Positions 8,646-17,404 of a stretch of DNA of 40,739 nucleotides are shown one piece after another. The notes beneath the pieces are model-generated. The model saw only the letters and a program-made list of their open reading frames with translations, was not told where the DNA came from and searched no databases. The DNA is from a virus: positions 1 to 40,739 of the IMG/VR virus record IMGVR_UViG_3300025133_000260, one strand, 5' to 3'. How positions within the stretch are numbered: the first letter of the stretch is position 1; each line of letters starts with the position of its first letter. The position numbers and the translations under genes are program-made.

Positions 8646-9314
8646 TTGCTTTCGCCGCCCATTCCTTGGCGTTCCGAATAACCACCGCGTTGCGCCTCAC
8701 GATCGCGTCGCGAGGAAACGAACCGACCGCCTCGCACTCCCGATGGAACTGCCAGGCCAGTCGGTTTTGCTCTGTCAAAGCCCGGTTGTGGTCGGGTGTT
8801 CCTTTGGGGCATCCAACGTCCGTTTCGCACATCGGCTTGGTGTATCGTTTCATCGGTTCGCCGCGCCGAATCATAGGCTGTCCTGTCGCCTCGTCATATT
8901 GCCATTTCAGGCACGTTTGACATTCGCGAGATGAGACGAGCGGATACACCAACGCCAGCTTCACCCCGCTACTCAGTTTTTTGCCGCTTCCTCGGCGGGT
9001 TGGTTTGCCATGACCTGTTCAAACATCTTCAGCTTGACTTTGGGATGCAGCCTCGCGACGTGCTGCGGATGGATCGGAACTGTACCGTCGTTGCCATCCC
9101 GCACATCCCATTCGACCATTGACCCCGCAATCGCCACGTCGACGATGTCTTCTCGGTTCCGCCCCTCCGCATGCAATTTCATTCGCGAGTAGACTTCCGC
9201 TCGATCGCCGCCGAACTTGGGGCGAAACAGGAAGTTGACTTCAGGGTGCAACCCATCGACCGCGTTGATGCGGCCCGGCTGTGTGTACCCGTCATAGATG
9301 TACGCTGCTGGCAT
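8638..9314 (-). CDS. Tail assembly chaperone GT-type fusion made by -1 frameshift
   Basis: The 113-codon frame starting at 9314 ends GCA AAA AAC TGA. The heptamer A AAA AAC is in the correct phase for -1 slippage, directly before the stop. After a -1 shift, reading continues CTG AGT AGC GGG GTG AAG and joins without interruption the frame ending at 8638, for a product of about 225 residues. The added T-like domain has four Cys (C..C, then C and GCPKG) and an EVGSFPRD-type end. A short G protein plus a frameshifted GT fusion, encoded between the tail tube and tape measure genes, is the conserved arrangement in long-tailed phages; both assist tape measure and tube assembly. A separate start at the GTG at 8964 is less likely. 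Confidence 0.75.
8973..9314 (-). CDS. Tail assembly chaperone G-type protein (zero frame)
   Basis: A 113-residue protein starting MPAAYIYDGY and ending EEAAKN. It is the product when no frameshift occurs at the A AAA AAC site next to its stop codon. It contains FLFRPKFGGDRAEVY and a charged helical C-terminus (KVKLKMFEQVM). It starts four bases after the tail tube gene stop, so it is co-transcribed and probably coupled. In phages of this layout the G protein is made in large excess over the GT fusion and is absent from the virion. Assignment rests on position and the slip site; sequence similarity to a named family was not recognised. Confidence 0.78.
   Translation of the reverse strand: MPAAYIYDGYTQPGRINAVDGLHPEVNFLFRPKFGGDRAEVYSRMKLHAEGRNREDIVDVAIAGSMVEWDVRDGNDGTVPIHPQHVARLHPKVKLKMFEQVMANQPAEEAAKN
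8976..8982 (-). other. Slippery heptamer A AAA AAC for -1 frameshift
   Basis: On the minus strand six A residues and a C form A AAA AAC, in phase with the zero-frame codons GCA AAA AAC, and TGA follows at once. This is one of the most efficient canonical -1 slip sites in bacteria. The -1 frame downstream is open for 112 codons, and the zero frame is open for 113 codons upstream. Confidence 0.8.
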
Positions 9315-9317
9315 CTG

Positions 9318-10223
9318 TTACACCGTTGCATCATTGGTTACGACTAGTTCTTTCGCCGCGTCCGTTTCGTAGGCGACGAGTTTCACGTAATTGGTAATCT
9401 CGCGTTTCCCCTGCACCTTTGGCGTTCGCGGCTCTTGGTGCAACGCAGGGAATGTAAAGAGTGTGCTGACCGATCCATTGGTGAATGTTAGCGTCCCCGT
9501 CTTCGCCGTCGTCCCGTCCGTGTACACGTCGACTTCGTCAGCCGAATTGAACGGCAACGTGAATTCGAGACTAATGGACCGCGTCGTCGGGCAAAGACTG
9601 GTCGGAGTCAGCGAGTTGGTGAACCGCATGTCAATGCCGTTGTCGATCGTAAGCCGCCAGTTCATCATGGCGATCGCGTCACTAGCCAGAACCAGCGCAC
9701 CCGTCGAGTCACTATGCACGTAGGGCTGATCCGCCGCCGTTGATCCCATGCCGCCGGCTGGAACCCATGACGATGGCGTCGCGTCTTCGGTCGTCCCCAT
9801 GAACTGCACTTTCAGTTCAACCAACCCGCCAGCCTGCGACTGGAAGATCGCACGGTTGACGTGGCAGCCGGTGAAGTCGAAGTATTCGCCGTCTAGATAC
9901 TTGGCGATCGCCACTGCTGGAATCGTCTCAGCCAACGCGAAGGTGTCGCCGGACGCTGCCGCGCCTAAGATCATCGGCAACCAGACATCCAAGTCGGCTG
10001 GCGAAGGATGAGTTGTAATCTCACCTTGCACAAACTGCGCACGATCGCGGGTGCGATTCGAGTGAAGCGACCGCGTGCCGCGAACGCCATCGCTGTTGAC
10101 GATCGAGATAATCTGCTCGATCGACTCATTAGTGAATTCGACTTCGTATGCCGATGACGTAATCGCCGCTGCTTGCTCGATTGCCAGTCGTGCTTGGGCG
10201 CCTTGTGAAGCGTTGCATGCCAT
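9318..10223 (-). CDS. Major tail tube protein
   Basis: A 301-residue protein starting MACNASQGAQ, with AGAGAGGAAATTAAAC before the ATG. The N-terminal GVRGTRSLHSNRTRDR segment, the middle Asp/Gly-rich strands and the late pattern SLEFTLPF, then TGTLTFTNG, fit the tail tube proteins of the Phage_tube_2 type, in which duplicated beta-sandwich domains stack into the tube. It lies directly upstream of the frameshifting G/GT chaperones and downstream of a tail terminator-like gene, the standard siphophage order. The duplicated-domain length (about 300 residues) is normal for this group. Confidence 0.75.
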   Translation of the reverse strand: MACNASQGAQARLAIEQAAAITSSAYEVEFTNESIEQIISIVNSDGVRGTRSLHSNRTRDRAQFVQGEITTHPSPADLDVWLPMILGAAASGDTFALAETIPAVAIAKYLDGEYFDFTGCHVNRAIFQSQAGGLVELKVQFMGTTEDATPSSWVPAGGMGSTAADQPYVHSDSTGALVLASDAIAMMNWRLTIDNGIDMRFTNSLTPTSLCPTTRSISLEFTLPFNSADEVDVYTDGTTAKTGTLTFTNGSVSTLFTFPALHQEPRTPKVQGKREITNYVKLVAYETDAAKELVVTNDATV

Positions 10224-10225
10224 GT

Positions 10226-10666
10226 TTAATTTCCTCTCTCTTCACGAGAGATGCAGATAATAGCCATCGTCGTCGCGATGTGGTTCTTACGCCACTTGTC
10301 TGGTATGACGACGTGACCAAACCGAACGTGTACGGTGTGAACGCTCGTGACGCCGGACAGCCGCTGATGGATAAATTCACGTCGAATCTTTTGTCGCCAG
10401 GTCGCGATGCGGCCAACGTGGTCCGACTCGCTCCCGCTAGTTCCGCGAACGATCGTCACCATGATTGGGTAGGCGATGTCGTCGCAGGTGTTCGTGCCTT
10501 CTAACTCCCATTCCTTTTCCGGCAGGTGGACTGTTACGCCCGAGTGGATCTTGTGTTGATCCCAAGGCGCAATCCGCTTGTTCACGCCGTTGTCGCCAAG
10601 CCCGTCTAGGCTCAACGCATCAATTTGCGTGACAATCTGATCCATGCTGTCTTCAAGGACGCTCAT
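10226..10666 (-). CDS. Tail terminator/neck-like protein
   Basis: A 146-residue protein starting MSVLEDSMDQ. Its ATG at 10666 overlaps the previous stop by one base (TAATG). It contains PEKEWELEGTNTCDDIAYPIMVTIVRG, cut here as PEKEWELEGT and DDIAYPIMVTI, an N-terminal helix followed by strands. That is the shape of tail terminator and tail completion proteins, which cap the tube at the neck. The position between the connector-like gene and the tail tube gene agrees. The family was not recognised by sequence. Confidence 0.68.
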   Translation of the reverse strand: MSVLEDSMDQIVTQIDALSLDGLGDNGVNKRIAPWDQHKIHSGVTVHLPEKEWELEGTNTCDDIAYPIMVTIVRGTSGSESDHVGRIATWRQKIRREFIHQRLSGVTSVHTVHVRFGHVVIPDKWRKNHIATTMAIICISREERGN

Positions 10667-11841
10667 TAAGTGGGACTCGCGTTAACAACTTCGTCCGGTA
10701 CTGTTGACCAACCGCGCCAATGGAACGGGTGTTGAACAGACCCAGACGACGAGTTTCGGTTTCGTGAGTCGCCGCCGGCTGCCTCTTGCAGCGCCAACAT
10801 CGCCAGCTGCACGTACTCCGCGCGATCCTCTCGCTTCGTCAGTAACGCGAACTGGGCTTCGCACGCGCGAAGGAAATACGTGTGCATCGTGTCTGTCGTA
10901 AAGTCGAGCGGGTCGCTAATCGAATACTTCACGCCAGACGCGCCGATACCAGGCACAGCGTCGATGGTGAGGCTGGTCGTTGACGCAACCTCATCGACGA
11001 TTCGGTAAGCGGTGTACGGGTTGTCGCCCTCGCGATCGGTAGGAACCGTGGACGAATCCGACGAAAAGCGAATCACCGCGCCTTCGTGGTTGGCGGCGCT
11101 AAACGCGGTTCCCGTGCCAGTGACGGTCGTCGAAGCCGCGCCATGATCGATCGTGCCGGTGGACTCACTGAATACCCGCAGCGGTCGCGGGCCGGCTTGG
11201 TAGTTGAATTCGTACGTGCGTGCCGTCGATGGCGGCGGGCTTAGCGTCATCGTCAACGCGCCGTAGTAGTCCGAGTCGCCAGCGTTGATCGTGAAGATGG
11301 TCGGCGTGCTGGGCGTCTGATACCAAATCGAGTGGCCTAGCGCTTCGGGCGGGTCGCGATAGTCGATCGCGTAGTTGCCGATGACATCCCACGCCTTATC
11401 GATCTTGCGGAAGTTCGACGGGAATGGATAGGAAGCCCGGTAGCAGATGTAGGAAGTTCCAGCAACTACATCTGCACCGGGATTCAACTGTTCGGAAAGC
11501 GTCACGGTCGTTGACGAACCGTAAGACTCGATCGGGTAATGCGCCTGATCGCTGGCGAAGTAGATTCGGTACAGATCCGCGTTCGTCGGAAACGTGTCGC
11601 CCGTCAACGTGACGGTTCGCGTGGAATGCGTGTAGGCGACGCTTCCGTCTGACACCGACGCTTCACTGCGGATCGAATAGCGTCGCTCGTAGTACCGCCA
11701 CTTATAGACGTTCGGCAAAGCTCGATACGCAGCAAGGATCGCTCGGCGCACATTGCGACCTTCCCGCCCCGTCGTGTCAACATCGAAGACATCAACGACG
11801 TGGTCGTAAGCATCCTTATACGTGTAAAGCTCAATCGACAT
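10666..11841 (-). CDS. Head-tail adaptor-like protein
   Basis: A 391-residue protein. I place the start at the ATG at 11841 (MSIELYTYKD), with GGTGGA five bases upstream, rather than the GTG at 11850. The N-terminal helical part (RAILAAYRALPNVYKWRYYE) is followed by a long beta region containing TTVTGTGTAFSAANHEG. It then returns to helices (FLRACEAQFALLTKREDR). Head-tail adaptors with a beta insertion have this build. Its order after the portal and decoration genes supports an adaptor bound under the portal. Its 5' end overlaps the upstream gene by 11 bases in another frame. Confidence 0.7.
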   Translation of the reverse strand: MSIELYTYKDAYDHVVDVFDVDTTGREGRNVRRAILAAYRALPNVYKWRYYERRYSIRSEASVSDGSVAYTHSTRTVTLTGDTFPTNADLYRIYFASDQAHYPIESYGSSTTVTLSEQLNPGADVVAGTSYICYRASYPFPSNFRKIDKAWDVIGNYAIDYRDPPEALGHSIWYQTPSTPTIFTINAGDSDYYGALTMTLSPPPSTARTYEFNYQAGPRPLRVFSESTGTIDHGAASTTVTGTGTAFSAANHEGAVIRFSSDSSTVPTDREGDNPYTAYRIVDEVASTTSLTIDAVPGIGASGVKYSISDPLDFTTDTMHTYFLRACEAQFALLTKREDRAEYVQLAMLALQEAAGGDSRNRNSSSGSVQHPFHWRGWSTVPDEVVNASPT

Positions 11842-12406
11842 GGTTTCCACCGTGTTTTTCGATGATGTCCGCCGTCTCGGTCTTGACGTTCAATTCAGGA
11901 TTGGCCGCCTGCCGTTCGCGCAGGTGACGAGCGACAATATCCTTCCCTAACGTCACGCGTCTTTTGCGGGCTCGCTCCGGTCGCGCCGGGGCTTCCGCAT
12001 CCGTGACCTTGCACGAGCCCTCGCACGGTACGCCTCGTTCGATGCACCGCTCTTGGACTTCGCCTCGCGATTTCACAAACGCTTGTGGGTCGCCTTCGTC
12101 GTCGGCCAGGCCAGGTTGATAGAAGTCGCCCGGCATCGGCGTGTAGCCTTTGGCTTTCGCCTTGGCAACGATTCGTGCAAGCCCTGCTGGATCGTCGGCG
12201 AACTGCTTATCCAACGTGCCAACGCCCGCGAAGAATGTTGAGTCGGTGACACAGCCCGGCGCTTTCCCTGCCTTGGCCATTTCGCGCATTCGCTGCTTGT
12301 CCCTCGCGATCTGTTCGTCAGGCAGAGGCGGGTCGTACACCGTTTTGCCGGCGACGATGGTTGCGCGATAAGACACACCGTTGATTTTCGTAGTCCAACC
12401 AGCCAC
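11831..12406 (-). CDS. Hypothetical phage head protein, GTG start
   Basis: A 191-residue protein read from a GTG at 12406 (MAGWTTKING). AAGGAG lies 8-9 bases upstream, overlapping the end of the preceding gene. The longer frame from 12499 would overlap that gene by about 90 bases and is rejected. Residues 40-60 are helical and basic. Four Cys lie in two places: GKAPGCVTD, and the cluster RCIERGVPCEGSCKV. The C-terminus is basic (RARKRRVTLGKD). Unknown function; possibly a neck or head minor protein. Confidence 0.7.
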   Translation of the reverse strand: MAGWTTKINGVSYRATIVAGKTVYDPPLPDEQIARDKQRMREMAKAGKAPGCVTDSTFFAGVGTLDKQFADDPAGLARIVAKAKAKGYTPMPGDFYQPGLADDEGDPQAFVKSRGEVQERCIERGVPCEGSCKVTDAEAPARPERARKRRVTLGKDIVARHLRERQAANPELNVKTETADIIEKHGGNHVD

Positions 12407-12410
12407 GTAA

Positions 12411-12737
12411 TTACTCCTTGATGTAGCGGAACCAGCCTGTGACGCGACCGGTCGTGGTAAGCACGACTTGGAACGCTTCCCCGGCGACGCATTGAACAAC
12501 CGGAATCAATTGATTGGCCGGTTTGTCGATCGCCCCGCCTGCGATCAAGCCGACAGGACCGATCTTCACCGTCGCCGCACTCGTTAGCGAAACGTCGTTC
12601 GCGGCGACCGCACGGAGATGGGCTTCGTAGACTGTGATGCGTTGCCCCGCCGTCAACGCAACAACCTCATGCGTCGCCGCCGTTGCTTCATCGAACTGGA
12701 CGGTCACCAGTTTCTTAGGGTCAGTTAGAATCGTCAT
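12411..12737 (-). CDS. Small beta-sandwich head protein, decoration-like
   Basis: A 108-residue protein starting MTILTDPKKL. The ATG lies inside the 3' end of the portal gene (17-base overlap). It is rich in Ala, Val and Thr with alternating hydrophobics (HEVVALTAGQRITVYE, VVLTTTGRVTGWF), as in small beta-sandwich decoration proteins or head fibres. There are no Cys motifs and no charge clusters. A capsid decoration role is inferred from its size and its position after the portal. Confidence 0.68.
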   Translation of the reverse strand: MTILTDPKKLVTVQFDEATAATHEVVALTAGQRITVYEAHLRAVAANDVSLTSAATVKIGPVGLIAGGAIDKPANQLIPVVQCVAGEAFQVVLTTTGRVTGWFRYIKE

Positions 12738-15153
12738 TGTTTCCCTCCGACGCTGGCTTCTTATCGATCAGCGTCAGTTGTTTTTGCTTCAGCTTGATGT
12801 CCTGCTTTTTCAACTCGATGTCGAGTTCTTTCAGGTCCACTTCCAACTTCTTTTCTTCCACGTCGTACTGAGCGATTGCCACGTCAGCCGCTGACTGCAT
12901 CGCAGCCGACTGAGCATTGACGCCAGCTTCCTCAGTCTTGATGCGAGTCTCTTCCACCTTCGCCATCGCGTCGGCTTGCTTCAGCGCGGCGTCTTGCTGC
13001 TTGGTTTGGGCGTCGGCTTGCTTGACGGCAAGTTCCAGCTGGGCGGACTGGGCCGCCGTTTGTGCTTGGACCTGCGCTTTCTGCATCTCGATTTGCGCTT
13101 TCTGTTGGTCAACGGCTGCCTGCGCCTGCGCCGCCTGTATGTCGACTTGCGACTTCTGGATCGCCAGTTGCCCCTTCTGCAACTCGGCCTGCGCCTTCGC
13201 TTGCTCGGCTTCCGCCTGCTGCTGCATCATTTGCTGCTGCTCTGGCGTCGGCGGCGGCGGCGGTGCCGGCGTACGAGGACCCATCCGAAGCTCGTCAACG
13301 TCCATCTCGATCGCATCGCCCCATTGCTCGACAAACGCGTTGAGCGGGTTCGTGTCCGACGTAGCGTCGGCGTGCTTGTCCAGCACCGGGAAGAGGGTCG
13401 AAACGACCGCGTTGATATTCTCGGTGTCTCGCTCTTTATTAGGCTTGCGCATCGAACCGGCGGTGACTGTAGCGCGCATTTCCCGCACGACGACTTCCGG
13501 TTCTACGCCAACGACCTTCTCGTCCCAGAGACGAGCGCCCACCGGGCCAACGAGGTCTTGGATGTCTTTTCCCTCGACAAACCACCGCGCGACGAACTTC
13601 TCCATGTCCGCCGCTAGTTCCATCCACGCTTCGACACGCCTAGCCATATAGTCTGGCCGGACTTGGCTGTTCTTGTTCTTGATTTTGCTGTCGGTCGCCG
13701 AACGACTCTGCGCGCCGCCAGGATTCAAGCCGTACACCAACTCGTTCAAGCCGGTACGTTGCTCAAACAGATGTGTGATTCGGTCGATCATTTGGAACGC
13801 GTCGGTATTCACGTTCGGCTGGTCGATCCATTGAATGCACTGCTTCAGGTCTTTATTGACTTCGCTGATCTTGATGATCGCCAAGTCTTCCGCCGATCGT
13901 AGCGGTCCCTCGACTTCCGCAGCCGCCCGCTCCAAGACCGCGATGATGTCACGGCTGCTCGACCACGTTCGCCCAGCAAGATGGCTGATGAAGATATTGA
14001 GGTAAGTCAACTCGCCCAAGCCGGGCGCCATCGGTGCGATTGGGTACGGCGATTTGGGGTTCGGGTAGAAGTCCAACATCGCAAACGGCCATTTGTCATC
14101 GCGCCAAAACGGGATCGGCCAACGAAACCGCTTCTCGATCTGATCGTCCGATTCCCTCTCAATCGCGTCGCTTGGCGCGTTGAGCGGCCAGTCGCAGCCC
14201 TCGCAAACAACGACGTAGCAATAGTCGCCGCAAACCTCGTCCAACGTCTCTCGCAAGGACGTGTCAACGCCGGTCAGTCGTCCGCCGCAACCCATCTTCG
14301 ACCAGATACGGTAGAAGACGATTAGGTCGTTCGTCACGCCCTGCTTGCGATGAAACGACGCCAGGTCGTCGCCCCTCTGCTCACCTCGACCGTTGTGGCT
14401 TTCGGCAGTCGCTTTGTCCTTCAGCGAATCCTTCGGCAGATTGAATTCGCGTTCGACCTTCCAGTACGGCAAGACCTCTCGTTTCGCCACCCACCAAGCG
14501 TCGTCGAGCGAGGTGCAATCGGGGTCATAAAACAGATTCTCTTGCGAGTCGAAAAAACATCCGGTCAGCGTTCGCTGCGAACCCGGCATCTTATACTGGC
14601 GCGGCCAGACGACCCCTCGCCCTGACACCAACGCCTCGGTGATTGCTGAATGAGAGTTTTCGGCGAGGCCGCCGAACGGCTGCTCGTCCGGCGTGTAGTT
14701 CAGATAGAGTTCCATCAACTGGGTGCGGATGTCGTCATCCATGTCGCGCTTCAACTGCTCTTGCACAACCTGCTGAAACATCGGCGACTCTTCCCCGCCG
14801 AACATCTGAGGGTCAGGCTCGAACTGTTTACGCGGGCGGACGGCACGAGCCGGATTCTGGTGGTACATCGTGGGTCCAAAGATGGACACCAACTCGAATC
14901 CCTTTTGCAGCGTGATCTTAAAACGCGGCTTCATCTTGCCGTTGAGGTACTTCGCTTGGAACTTGTCGTCCCACATGAAGCCCATTTCGCCGCTGAAAAA
15001 ATGGTGGCACTGGTTCGCAATCGAGTCCCACGGTTTGCGCACAGCTATCGCCTGCTGGATCTTGCCGAGCCAGCCACTAACGAGCGGTCGCATTACTTCC
15101 GTCTTCTTCGTCGGATCGGGCGACACGCGTGAGGATTCGAGGGCGCTAATCAT
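12721..15153 (-). CDS. Portal protein with long C-terminal coiled coil
   Basis: An 810-residue protein starting MISALESSRV. It forms the dodecameric DNA channel at one capsid vertex. The first 620 residues carry features of large portals: an N-terminal helical region, WPRQYKMPG, the RFRWPIPFW segment, and a stem-like part around GLNELVYGLNPG. After a Pro run (PAPPPPPTPEQQQ) the last 170 residues are an unbroken Gln/Ala/Lys-rich coiled coil (for example EKKLEVDLKELDIELKKQD). That tail may form a barrel inside the capsid, as in P22-type portals, but this is inference. It starts with an ATGA overlap on the HTH gene and is encoded two genes after the large terminase. Confidence 0.85.
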   Translation of the reverse strand: MISALESSRVSPDPTKKTEVMRPLVSGWLGKIQQAIAVRKPWDSIANQCHHFFSGEMGFMWDDKFQAKYLNGKMKPRFKITLQKGFELVSIFGPTMYHQNPARAVRPRKQFEPDPQMFGGEESPMFQQVVQEQLKRDMDDDIRTQLMELYLNYTPDEQPFGGLAENSHSAITEALVSGRGVVWPRQYKMPGSQRTLTGCFFDSQENLFYDPDCTSLDDAWWVAKREVLPYWKVEREFNLPKDSLKDKATAESHNGRGEQRGDDLASFHRKQGVTNDLIVFYRIWSKMGCGGRLTGVDTSLRETLDEVCGDYCYVVVCEGCDWPLNAPSDAIERESDDQIEKRFRWPIPFWRDDKWPFAMLDFYPNPKSPYPIAPMAPGLGELTYLNIFISHLAGRTWSSSRDIIAVLERAAAEVEGPLRSAEDLAIIKISEVNKDLKQCIQWIDQPNVNTDAFQMIDRITHLFEQRTGLNELVYGLNPGGAQSRSATDSKIKNKNSQVRPDYMARRVEAWMELAADMEKFVARWFVEGKDIQDLVGPVGARLWDEKVVGVEPEVVVREMRATVTAGSMRKPNKERDTENINAVVSTLFPVLDKHADATSDTNPLNAFVEQWGDAIEMDVDELRMGPRTPAPPPPPTPEQQQMMQQQAEAEQAKAQAELQKGQLAIQKSQVDIQAAQAQAAVDQQKAQIEMQKAQVQAQTAAQSAQLELAVKQADAQTKQQDAALKQADAMAKVEETRIKTEEAGVNAQSAAMQSAADVAIAQYDVEEKKLEVDLKELDIELKKQDIKLKQKQLTLIDKKPASEGNNDDSN

Positions 15154-15656
15154 TCAGTCGATCCTGCGGTTACGCGTTGGGTCGTTCGGCTCTTAATCAC
15201 GCTACTAACCGTCATGGCGTTCCACTTGCCGCCGACTTCTTTCGCAATCTCTTTATTGGACTTGCCGGCTGCGTTCAGTCGCATAATCTGCACACGCTCT
15301 TGCTCGCCCGTCTCCGCTTCAGCGACGTGGGCCTGCGCTTGACGCGATTTCGCGATACGTTCCGCGTCCTTGAGTTGCTGGCGCTGAATCGATTCACTGA
15401 GCGTTTCCCAGAGTCCGTACTGGGCGGCGACTGGGTCTTGGACATCCGTTAGCACATGGTTGACGTTGCGTCGCAGAACGAACTGCATCGCGTGCTTGGG
15501 AAGCGTCGCCAAGTGGCAGCGATTGAGATAATCGATGTCGGTGACGACCGCTGCGATCGGCGTCGCTCGCGTGTCGCCCTTCTCGTAAAACACGACCTGA
15601 CAACCGATGACCGTTGTCTCGCCACTGTCGAAGCCTTCTCGCTGTTTGCTACTCAT
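15150..15656 (-). CDS. Small helix-turn-helix protein between terminase and portal
   Basis: A 168-residue protein starting MSSKQREGFD at the ATG at 15656. It overlaps the terminase stop and the portal start by four bases each (ATGA), so the three genes are coupled. The N-terminal half is beta-like (TTVIGCQVVFYE) followed by helices. Residues about 118-155 form a homeodomain/resolvase-like HTH (LNAAGKSNKEIAKEVG, then TVSSVIKS). A DNA-binding helper of packaging is plausible, and it could be the true small terminase. This is inferred from the HTH and its neighbours. Confidence 0.7.
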   Translation of the reverse strand: MSSKQREGFDSGETTVIGCQVVFYEKGDTRATPIAAVVTDIDYLNRCHLATLPKHAMQFVLRRNVNHVLTDVQDPVAAQYGLWETLSESIQRQQLKDAERIAKSRQAQAHVAEAETGEQERVQIMRLNAAGKSNKEIAKEVGGKWNAMTVSSVIKSRTTQRVTAGSTE

Positions 15657-17404
15657 CGTTGGGAAACCTCGTTTGTTGTTGCGCCGGGTCCACACGTCAC
15701 TGACATGCGATCCTGCTTCGGCGCTGGGGACCACTGACTACGGAAATACTCAAGCGCCGGACTGGCCGGCATAGCGTTGATTGGCGGCGGCGCGTACTGG
15801 AAGTCGCCAGCACACCAGTAGCGGATGCAGTCACAAAGAGGATCGATCTGCCGGCCTGCCGGCTTCTCGCCTGTGACGCCGGACGAGGGATGTTCCTCTT
15901 TGCGGTACATCGCCATCTGTTTGATAAACGCCGGGCAGTTGCCGGTAACCAGGCGCAGCTTGGGGCGACCGTTCCGGCGGATGTATAGTGCTTCGCGGAC
16001 GGCTTCGATTCCGCCCATCAAGTCATCGCTACCCATGCGGAATGTGCCGCCAGTCGAGACGCATCGCAGACTTAGAAGATTGAACGCGTCTTCGTAATGC
16101 TCGCGAACCGTTTTACTGAAGCCCATCGGCGTCGTTCGGCCAGCGTGCGAGTCCATCACGAAGTAATGGAACGACTGACTCTTCGCCTTGTGCAAAACGT
16201 GCTTCGCCAGCGTGTGGGCGTCGCAGCTGGGGATATAGACTTCGTCGTAAATGACGTGAACATCGCCACCGCATACCTCGGCAACGTCAGGCGGGGCGAT
16301 CGCGGTCAGCAGGACGCCAGGGTGCGAGTGACCAGGGTCGAGGATCAAACCGCGACACCAATTCGTCGGCGGCATCCCGCCGTTCTTCGCGAGGATCTTA
16401 TCTGCCGCGTCGTAGTCGCCTTCGCTGGCCGGCGGCGTACGGTGAACGAATTCGCTGAAGTTCGGGTAGACACGAGACGCGCCGAAGACGAACTCGCCGT
16501 CATCACGCGACTTGATTTCCTCTGCGCTCCAGCCCTCTCGCCGCTTCCGTTTCTCGTCTTCCTTGATGAACGGGTTGTCGCTGAATCGCAAGACGACTTC
16601 TTCAACGTCCGGCTTCTTCCGGTCCTGTTGATCTTTCGCCCGTTTGCTCAAATCGACGACGACGTGCGAGCCGTGGCCAGGCCAAACCGACCAGACGATG
16701 CGTCCCTCATGGTCAGAGATACGCGCTTGCCACTCCGCGTAGTGACCAGGAAATTTGATTTTCTCATCGATCCAGATGTAGTCGACCGGGTCGCCCATCT
16801 TCGGGTCAGCCACCGACGTGAACGCGTAGATGGTCGTGCCGTTCGTTAACTCGCATTTGGTGAACAGGCGGTTGGCTTTGTCTTTCCAACCCCAGCCTTT
16901 GGGGTTAATCAGCCTTTTGGGAATCGCCGGCGGCGAGGGGCGGCGATCGGCTTGACGGTCCTGATCCGTTTCAGGGTCATACGCTCGCCACTTGTCCGTC
17001 TCAAGGTCTTTGACCATGTCGAACAAGCCGCGTTGAAACAGCAATCGATGCAGCGTCTGGCCGATGTGCTTTTCGCCAAGCCCGATCGTCCACATCGTCA
17101 TCGGGCGGTTCTGCTCGTGCGCAAAAGCGTGCGGCCCATAGATCGGAAGACTATTGCCGTCACTGTCATAGATCGGAATCCCAGTACACGCCGACGCGAA
17201 CAACATCGCAGCGCACACCGACTTGCCCGATCGGTTGCCGCCTCGCAACAGCAATTCCGACGCGCCCGAATAGAAGACCTTCAGTTGGTTGGGCTTGGGA
17301 CGAAATATATTCAACGCCTCTTTCTCCAACCGCGATCGATGCGCGGCGAGTTTTAAGAGTCGCTGTTGATTGCTAGGCGTAATGCTACGCTGCGTCTTCG
17401 TCAT
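15653..17404 (-). CDS. Large terminase subunit (packaging ATPase/nuclease)
   Basis: A 583-residue protein starting MTKTQRSITP. The ATPase has Walker A GGNRSGKS at 55-62 and Walker B YIWIDE at 209-214. The RNase H-fold nuclease follows, with candidate metal ligands D356 (GLILDPGHS), D387 (VIYDEVY), D418 (FVMDSHAG) and a late Asp in DPLCDCIRYW. Length and domain order are normal. It drives ATP-dependent packaging of concatemeric DNA into the prohead at the portal and cuts the ends. Unusually, the scaffold and capsid genes lie upstream of it in the same leftward block. Confidence 0.93.
   Translation of the reverse strand: MTKTQRSITPSNQQRLLKLAAHRSRLEKEALNIFRPKPNQLKVFYSGASELLLRGGNRSGKSVCAAMLFASACTGIPIYDSDGNSLPIYGPHAFAHEQNRPMTMWTIGLGEKHIGQTLHRLLFQRGLFDMVKDLETDKWRAYDPETDQDRQADRRPSPPAIPKRLINPKGWGWKDKANRLFTKCELTNGTTIYAFTSVADPKMGDPVDYIWIDEKIKFPGHYAEWQARISDHEGRIVWSVWPGHGSHVVVDLSKRAKDQQDRKKPDVEEVVLRFSDNPFIKEDEKRKRREGWSAEEIKSRDDGEFVFGASRVYPNFSEFVHRTPPASEGDYDAADKILAKNGGMPPTNWCRGLILDPGHSHPGVLLTAIAPPDVAEVCGGDVHVIYDEVYIPSCDAHTLAKHVLHKAKSQSFHYFVMDSHAGRTTPMGFSKTVREHYEDAFNLLSLRCVSTGGTFRMGSDDLMGGIEAVREALYIRRNGRPKLRLVTGNCPAFIKQMAMYRKEEHPSSGVTGEKPAGRQIDPLCDCIRYWCAGDFQYAPPPINAMPASPALEYFRSQWSPAPKQDRMSVTCGPGATTNEVSQR

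Noticed and set aside
8638-8964. Independent gene starting at the GTG at 8964
   Set aside because: There is no ribosome site, and the in-phase slippery heptamer at 8976-8982 explains its expression as a fusion.
12976-13617. A 213-codon Leu/Arg-rich frame on the plus strand
   Set aside because: It is antisense to the Gln/Ala/Lys-rich coiled coil of the portal gene. It has no ribosome site and its composition is explained by the opposite codons.
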